From positions 1 through 15,366 of the forward strand of contig JAHZBS010000040.1 in the NCBI GenBank assembly GCA_019423265.1: a stretch of DNA of 15,366 nucleotides, in the 5' to 3' direction. Positions 11,758 through 15,366 of this stretch are shown in pieces (the first letter of the stretch is position 1; every line of letters starts with the position of its first letter). The notes beneath the pieces are model-generated. The model was not told the origin of the DNA. It did no database searches and was given only the letters and a program-made list of their open reading frames with translations. The translations under genes were made by a program, and so were the position numbers. The DNA is from Clostridiales bacterium (GTDB lineage: Bacteria > Bacillota_A > Clostridia > Lachnospirales > Bianqueaceae).

Positions 11758-14388
11758 TTATTTGTTCGTCCCGTAATAGGCGTTGAGATACATTTGCTTG
11801 AGTTCGCTCATGAGCGGGTAGCGGGGATTCGCCCCGGTACACTGATCGTCGAAGGCCTGCTCGACCATCTCATCCAGCGTAGACAGGAACGCCTCCTCCT
11901 CGATGCCGTATTCCTTGATGGTCTTGTGAATTCCAACCTGTGCTTTCAGCTCGTCTATAGCGGCCAGCAGGTTGTCGAATTTCTCCTGATCGCTATTCCC
12001 CTTGATGCCGAGGAAATCCGCACATTCCGCGTAGCGCTCCAGCGTGTGTGGGTACTGATATTGCGGGAACGTTCCCATTTTTCTAGGAGCGGTGACCGCG
12101 TTGAACTTCATCACTTCATTGATCAACAGTGCGTTGGCAATGCCGTGGGGCAGGTGATGGAATGCCCCCAGCTTATGCGCCATGGAGTGGCAGACGCCGA
12201 GAAAAGCGTTGGCAAACGCCATACCGGCCATGGTGGAAGCATCCGCCATTTTTTCTCTGGCGATGGGATCATTCGCGCCATTGGCATAGGCGCTGGGCAG
12301 ATATTTGAAAATATTTTTGAGAGCTTTCAAAGCCAATCCGTCCGTATAATCGGTGGCCATCATGGAGGCATAGGCTTCCAGAGCGTGGGTCATGGCGTCG
12401 ATGCCCGATGCGGAGGTTAGCCCTTTTGGCATATTCATCATCAGATCGGCGTCGATGATCGCCATGTTGGGCAACAGCTCGTAGTCTGCTAACGGATACT
12501 TCACGCCGGAGGTCTCATCGGTGATAACGGCGAAAGGCGTGACTTCCGAGCCGGTACCGGCGGAGGTGGGAACCGCAATGAACATGGCTTTTTCGCCCAT
12601 CTTCGGGAAGGTGTAAACACGTTTGCGGATATCCATAAAGCGCATGGCCATGTCGAGGAAGTCAACTTCCGGGTGCTCGTACATAACCCACATGATCTTA
12701 CCGGCGTCCATGGCGGAGCCTCCGCCGATGGCAATGATGCAGTCCGGTTCAAAGGCTTTCATGGCCGCAGCGCCTTCCTTTGCACAGGCTAACGTGGGAT
12801 CCGGGGCCACATCGTAAAAGGTGGTGTGCGTGATCCCCATCTCATCCAGTTTATCGGTGATGGTCTTGGTGTATCCGTTTTTATAAAGGAAGGAATCGGT
12901 GACGATAAAGGCCTTCTTCTTGCCGCAGACGTTCTTCAATTCATCCAGCGCTACAGGCAGACAGCCTTTTTTGAAGTATACCTTCTGGGGTGTGCGGAAC
13001 CAAAGCATATTCTCTCTCCTCTCAGCCACGGTCTTAATATTGAGCAAATGCTTTACGCCGACATTCTCAGAGACGGAATTGCCGCCCCAAGAACCGCATC
13101 CCAACGTCAGGGAGGGAGCGAGCTTAAAGTTGTAAAGGTCACCGATGCCGCCGTGGGAGGAAGGCGTATTGAGAAGAATCCGGCAAGTCTTCATCGTCTC
13201 AGTAAAGAGTGCAATCTTCTCCTTTTCTGTCACCGTGTTGATATAGAGGGAGGAGGTGTGGCCGAATCCGCCGTCTGCGATGAGGCGATCTGCCTTTGCA
13301 ACCGCATCCTGGAAATCTTTTGCGCGGTACATGGCCAGGACGGGGGATAACTTCTCATGGGCAAATTCTTCTTCCAACTCCACGCTTTCCACCTCACCGA
13401 TGAGGATTTTCGCAGTCTCCGGGGTATTGACTCCGGCCAAATTTGCGATGGTGTGCGCGGATTGTCCGACGATTTTAGAATTTAGAGCGCCATTGATGAG
13501 GATCGTCTTGCGAACTTTATCTGTTTCCTCGGGGGACAGAATGTAGCAGCCTCTGTCCGCGAATTCTTTCTTAACCTGATCGTACACTGAATCCAGAACG
13601 ATGACCGACTGCTCGGAGGCGCAGATCATGCCATTGTCGAAGGTTTTCGAGTGAATGATGGAGTTGACGGCCAGAAGAACGTCGGCCGTGTCGTCGATGA
13701 TCGCCGGCGTATTTCCAGCGCCTACGCCTAGAGCCGGTTTTCCGGAGGAGTACGCGGCCTTGACCATGCCGGGACCACCTGTGGCAAGGATGATGTCGGC
13801 TTCTTTCATAACGAGGTTGGTCAGTTCCAGTGAAGGAACATCAATCCAGCCGATGATTCCCTTGGGAGCGCCAGCAGCAACGGCGGCTTCCAGGACAACT
13901 TTGGCGGCCTCGATGGTACATTTTTTCGCCCGGGGGTGAGGGCTGATGATGATTCCATTGCGAGTTTTTAAAGAGATCAGAGCCTTAAAGATGGCGGTGG
14001 AAGTGGGATTGGTCGTGGGGATGACGGCGGCGATAACACCGATAGGCTCTGCAACCCGCTTGATCCCAAAGGATGCGTCTTCCTCAATGACCCCGCAGGT
14101 CTTTGTATCTTTGTACGCGTTGTAAATATACTCGGATGCGTAGTGATTTTTAATAACCTTATCCTCGACAATGCCCATGCCGGTTTCCTCGACTGCCATT
14201 TTGGCCAGAGGAATTCTCGCCTTGTTGGCTGCGGTGGCGGCGGCGAAGAAAATTTTATCAACCTGTTCCTGTGTATAGGTCGCAAAAATCTTTTGCGCTT
14301 CTCGAACCTCCTTGACCTTGGCGGTGAGGGATTCTAAAGTATCCACTACATTTGTGTCCATGGGAATTACTTTTTCCTTGTTAGCCAT
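11758..14388 (-). CDS. adhE: Bifunctional acetaldehyde-CoA / alcohol dehydrogenase
   Basis: Converts acetyl-CoA to acetaldehyde and then to ethanol, using two NADH, and so disposes of reducing power in fermentation. The 876 residues match full AdhE. The N-terminal aldehyde dehydrogenase half has VAEPIGVIAAVIPTTNPTST, the NAD region ILATGGPGMVKAAYSSGKPA, and the catalytic Cys256 in FDNGMICASEQS. The C-terminal iron-type alcohol dehydrogenase half has AIGGGSAMDAGK, PTSAGTGSEVTPFAVI, DAMTHALEAY with His668, and HSMAHKLGAFHHLPHG, the metal ligands. Such proteins form long filaments (spirosomes). Two ATGs are possible at 14403 and 14388; GGAGG at 14401-14397 overlaps the first and is eight bases from the second, so 14388 is the start. 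It is monocistronic, with a promoter and a Rex-like operator upstream. Confidence 0.97.
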   Translation of the reverse strand: MANKEKVIPMDTNVVDTLESLTAKVKEVREAQKIFATYTQEQVDKIFFAAATAANKARIPLAKMAVEETGMGIVEDKVIKNHYASEYIYNAYKDTKTCGVIEEDASFGIKRVAEPIGVIAAVIPTTNPTSTAIFKALISLKTRNGIIISPHPRAKKCTIEAAKVVLEAAVAAGAPKGIIGWIDVPSLELTNLVMKEADIILATGGPGMVKAAYSSGKPALGVGAGNTPAIIDDTADVLLAVNSIIHSKTFDNGMICASEQSVIVLDSVYDQVKKEFADRGCYILSPEETDKVRKTILINGALNSKIVGQSAHTIANLAGVNTPETAKILIGEVESVELEEEFAHEKLSPVLAMYRAKDFQDAVAKADRLIADGGFGHTSSLYINTVTEKEKIALFTETMKTCRILLNTPSSHGGIGDLYNFKLAPSLTLGCGSWGGNSVSENVGVKHLLNIKTVAERRENMLWFRTPQKVYFKKGCLPVALDELKNVCGKKKAFIVTDSFLYKNGYTKTITDKLDEMGITHTTFYDVAPDPTLACAKEGAAAMKAFEPDCIIAIGGGSAMDAGKIMWVMYEHPEVDFLDMAMRFMDIRKRVYTFPKMGEKAMFIAVPTSAGTGSEVTPFAVITDETSGVKYPLADYELLPNMAIIDADLMMNMPKGLTSASGIDAMTHALEAYASMMATDYTDGLALKALKNIFKYLPSAYANGANDPIAREKMADASTMAGMAFANAFLGVCHSMAHKLGAFHHLPHGIANALLINEVMKFNAVTAPRKMGTFPQYQYPHTLERYAECADFLGIKGNSDQEKFDNLLAAIDELKAQVGIHKTIKEYGIEEEAFLSTLDEMVEQAFDDQCTGANPRYPLMSELKQMYLNAYYGTNK

Positions 14389-14421
14389 TTCCGTTTCCTC
14401 CATTTTTATACAAGGTTAGCG

Positions 14422-14435
14422 TCCTGCTAGCAGGA
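14422..14435 (-). other. Palindrome in the adhE leader
   Basis: TCCTGCTAGCAGGA is a perfect 14 bp palindrome, about 35-50 bases before the adhE start and inside the expected 5' untranslated region. It could be a protein site or a small mRNA hairpin. There is no T run, so it is not a terminator. Confidence 0.4.
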
Positions 14436-14474
14436 TCTGCGAAATACGTTGCTGCTTCATATTGTGCTACCTGG

Positions 14475-14492
14475 ATGTTATTTTTTTAACAA
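14475..14492. promoter_or_regulatory. Rex-type redox operator for adhE
   Basis: ATGTTATTTTTTTAACAA matches the clostridial Rex consensus TTGTTAAnnnnTTAACAA at 12 of 14 fixed positions; one half-site (TTAACAA) is perfect. It covers the expected adhE start of transcription (about 14490). Rex is a known repressor of adhE and related genes that lets go of DNA when NADH is high. The match is seen; binding is inferred. Confidence 0.75.
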
Positions 14493-14496
14493 TATT

Positions 14497-14526
14497 ATTA
14501 TACTCAAAAAACCATGATGTTTGCAA
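14497..14526 (-). promoter_or_regulatory. Promoter of adhE
   Basis: On the minus strand, TTGCAA (14526-14521), an 18-base spacer, TATAAT (14502-14497). Transcription would start near 14490, leaving a leader of about 100 bases. The Rex-like operator overlaps the start point, a classic repressing position. Bases 14527-14660, further upstream, are AT-rich and show no gene, only a short dyad (ACTTT-CA-AAAGT, near 14543-14554). Confidence 0.68.
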
Positions 14527-14666
14527 CTATAAAATTCGACAGACTTTCAAAAGTTTCCTCTTGTTTTATGGAAGAAGTGCATAAAAACTGATTTCATTTA
14601 TGGCAATATTGACGAATGCTATAGCTTTAGATGCCCAGAAATTGATGGATGGCTCCCCCTGACGCA

Positions 14667-14701
14667 AAAAGGACTCCCTCTTTATGCGTGGGAGTCCTTT
14701 T
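14667..14701 (-). terminator. Terminator of the phosphotransferase gene
   Basis: A 12-pair stem, AAAAGGACTCCC (14667-14678) with GGGAGTCCTTTT (14690-14701), and an 11-base loop. Read on the minus strand it ends in TTTTTGC and lies 15 bases after the stop codon of the gene at 14717. It also shields adhE, whose promoter is further downstream on the same strand. Confidence 0.9.
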
Positions 14702-14716
14702 GGGTTCTGGTAAAGC

Positions 14717-15366
14717 CTATTCGTATGCGACAACGTCGATCCATTTCATTAGAAGCTCTCGCTCGGATTCCTTTCCCTCGGTCAGTTGAGCGGCCGCTAC
14801 GATAGGAAGCCACTCCTGAACATATTTTTTCGAGGTCCCGGTCTTCTTGCAGAACATTGCCATATACTGTTCTGCCGCTTCCGGGGAATTCAGGGCGAAG
14901 AGGAGATAGGTTCTCGCCACATCCGCGCTGGCATTTCCCTGGCGGGCGGCTACCCAGTCCAGGATATACGTGCCGTTCTCATTGATGATGATATTGTCCG
15001 GCGTAAAATTGCCATGGCATAGCTTCGTGTGTTTGGGCATACTGTCCAGGCGGCTGAGGAGTTCGAACTTCTTAATGTCGTCGATGTCGTCCAGGTCGTT
15101 GATTTGCCGTGTCAGTTTATCCTTTAGTTTGCTCAGCTTGGGAACGTTTTTCGAGTGGATGGTCAGTTGGATATCCAGCATCTGTTCCAGGTATGAATCG
15201 GTGTTGGCAGGGTCTTCTTTCATGATTTCGGCCAAGGTCTTTCCCTGAATCAGATCCATGGTGATGGCCCAGCGGCCGTCTATGACTGAAACCTCGTGGA
15301 TGACAGGGACAGGAAGGCCGGTGACTTCCACGCGGGAGTGGGTCAGGGCCTCATATAAAGCTGCCG
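14717..15366 (-). CDS. Phosphotransferase (APH / choline-kinase-like fold), N-terminus outside window
   Basis: The frame is open to the window edge, so the 215 residues present are the C-terminal part. A GTG at 15331 would be a possible start only if the open frame upstream were ignored. The protein has the aminoglycoside-phosphotransferase fold: an N-lobe end and hinge (WAITMDLIQGKTLAEIM), then the catalytic loop KLCHGNFTPDNIII and the metal-binding IxDW segment YILDWVAARQGNASADVART. In the usual loop HGDxHPxN the Asp is the catalytic base; here it is Asn (codon 15010-15008). Family members phosphorylate small alcohols, sugars, choline or drugs, so resistance should not be assumed. The gene is followed by a clear terminator. 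Confidence 0.85.
   Translation of the reverse strand, partial: AALYEALTHSRVEVTGLPVPVIHEVSVIDGRWAITMDLIQGKTLAEIMKEDPANTDSYLEQMLDIQLTIHSKNVPKLSKLKDKLTRQINDLDDIDDIKKFELLSRLDSMPKHTKLCHGNFTPDNIIINENGTYILDWVAARQGNASADVARTYLLFALNSPEAAEQYMAMFCKKTGTSKKYVQEWLPIVAAAQLTEGKESERELLMKWIDVVAYE

Noticed and set aside
11746..12420. Plus-strand 224-residue frame opposite adhE
   Set aside because: It is antisense to highly conserved AdhE sequence, with no promoter or ribosome site, and is explained as a shadow of a GC-rich gene. The frame at 12826-13350 was rejected for the same reason.
14717..15366. Aminoglycoside resistance gene
   Set aside because: Only the fold is recognisable; the catalytic loop is atypical and the family covers many small-molecule kinases, so a resistance role is not supported.

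Overview
The window looks like a chromosomal segment of a moderately GC-rich Firmicute, most likely a clostridium of the Oscillospiraceae type. The signs are strong AGGAGG ribosome sites, near-consensus sigma-A promoters, an infC-rpmI-rplT operon behind an attenuator leader, an AUU start codon on infC, a fused adhE with a Rex-type operator, and small families found mainly in Firmicutes (DUF1836, a clostridial-style lipoprotein). The taxon is inferred; there is no rRNA gene to fix it.

Layout. 1-4990 (+): the 3' three quarters of valS, then folC, a 47-residue acidic protein and a one-pass membrane TPR protein, tightly packed and probably cotranscribed. 4990-5118: an intergenic element of three hairpins in which one loop is complementary to the 3' end. 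5132-7290 (+): a type I phosphodiesterase/nucleotide pyrophosphatase overlapping a PAP2 phosphatase by ATGA. 7342-7983 (+): a lipoprotein of unknown function. 8039-9598 (+): consensus promoter, attenuator leader with antiterminator, infC, rpmI, rplT and a long terminator. 9611-9768: eight tandem 19-20 bp units, each a mini-hairpin followed by ATTTT. 9766-10311 (-): a DUF1836 regulator whose stop codon lies in the last repeat unit and whose promoter sits in a large dyad. 10407-11040: an AT-rich patch with a truncated excisionase-like reading frame and an XRE regulator. 11045-11692 (+): a hemolysin III family membrane protein. 11703-11740: a bidirectional terminator. 11758-14388 (-): adhE with promoter and Rex-like operator. 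14717-15366 (-): a phosphotransferase cut by the window edge.

How it works together. Most genes serve translation (valS, infC, rpmI, rplT), folate metabolism (folC) and fermentative redox balance (adhE). Control is visible in several places: attenuation plus IF3 start-codon feedback on infC, probable NADH-sensitive Rex repression on adhE, and dyads over the DUF1836 and hemolysin III promoters. I see no complete new multi-gene system. The strongest candidates for undescribed biology are two non-coding elements, the three-hairpin element at 4990-5118 and the hairpin array at 9611-9768. In the array, every sequence variant keeps base pairing only in plus-strand RNA.
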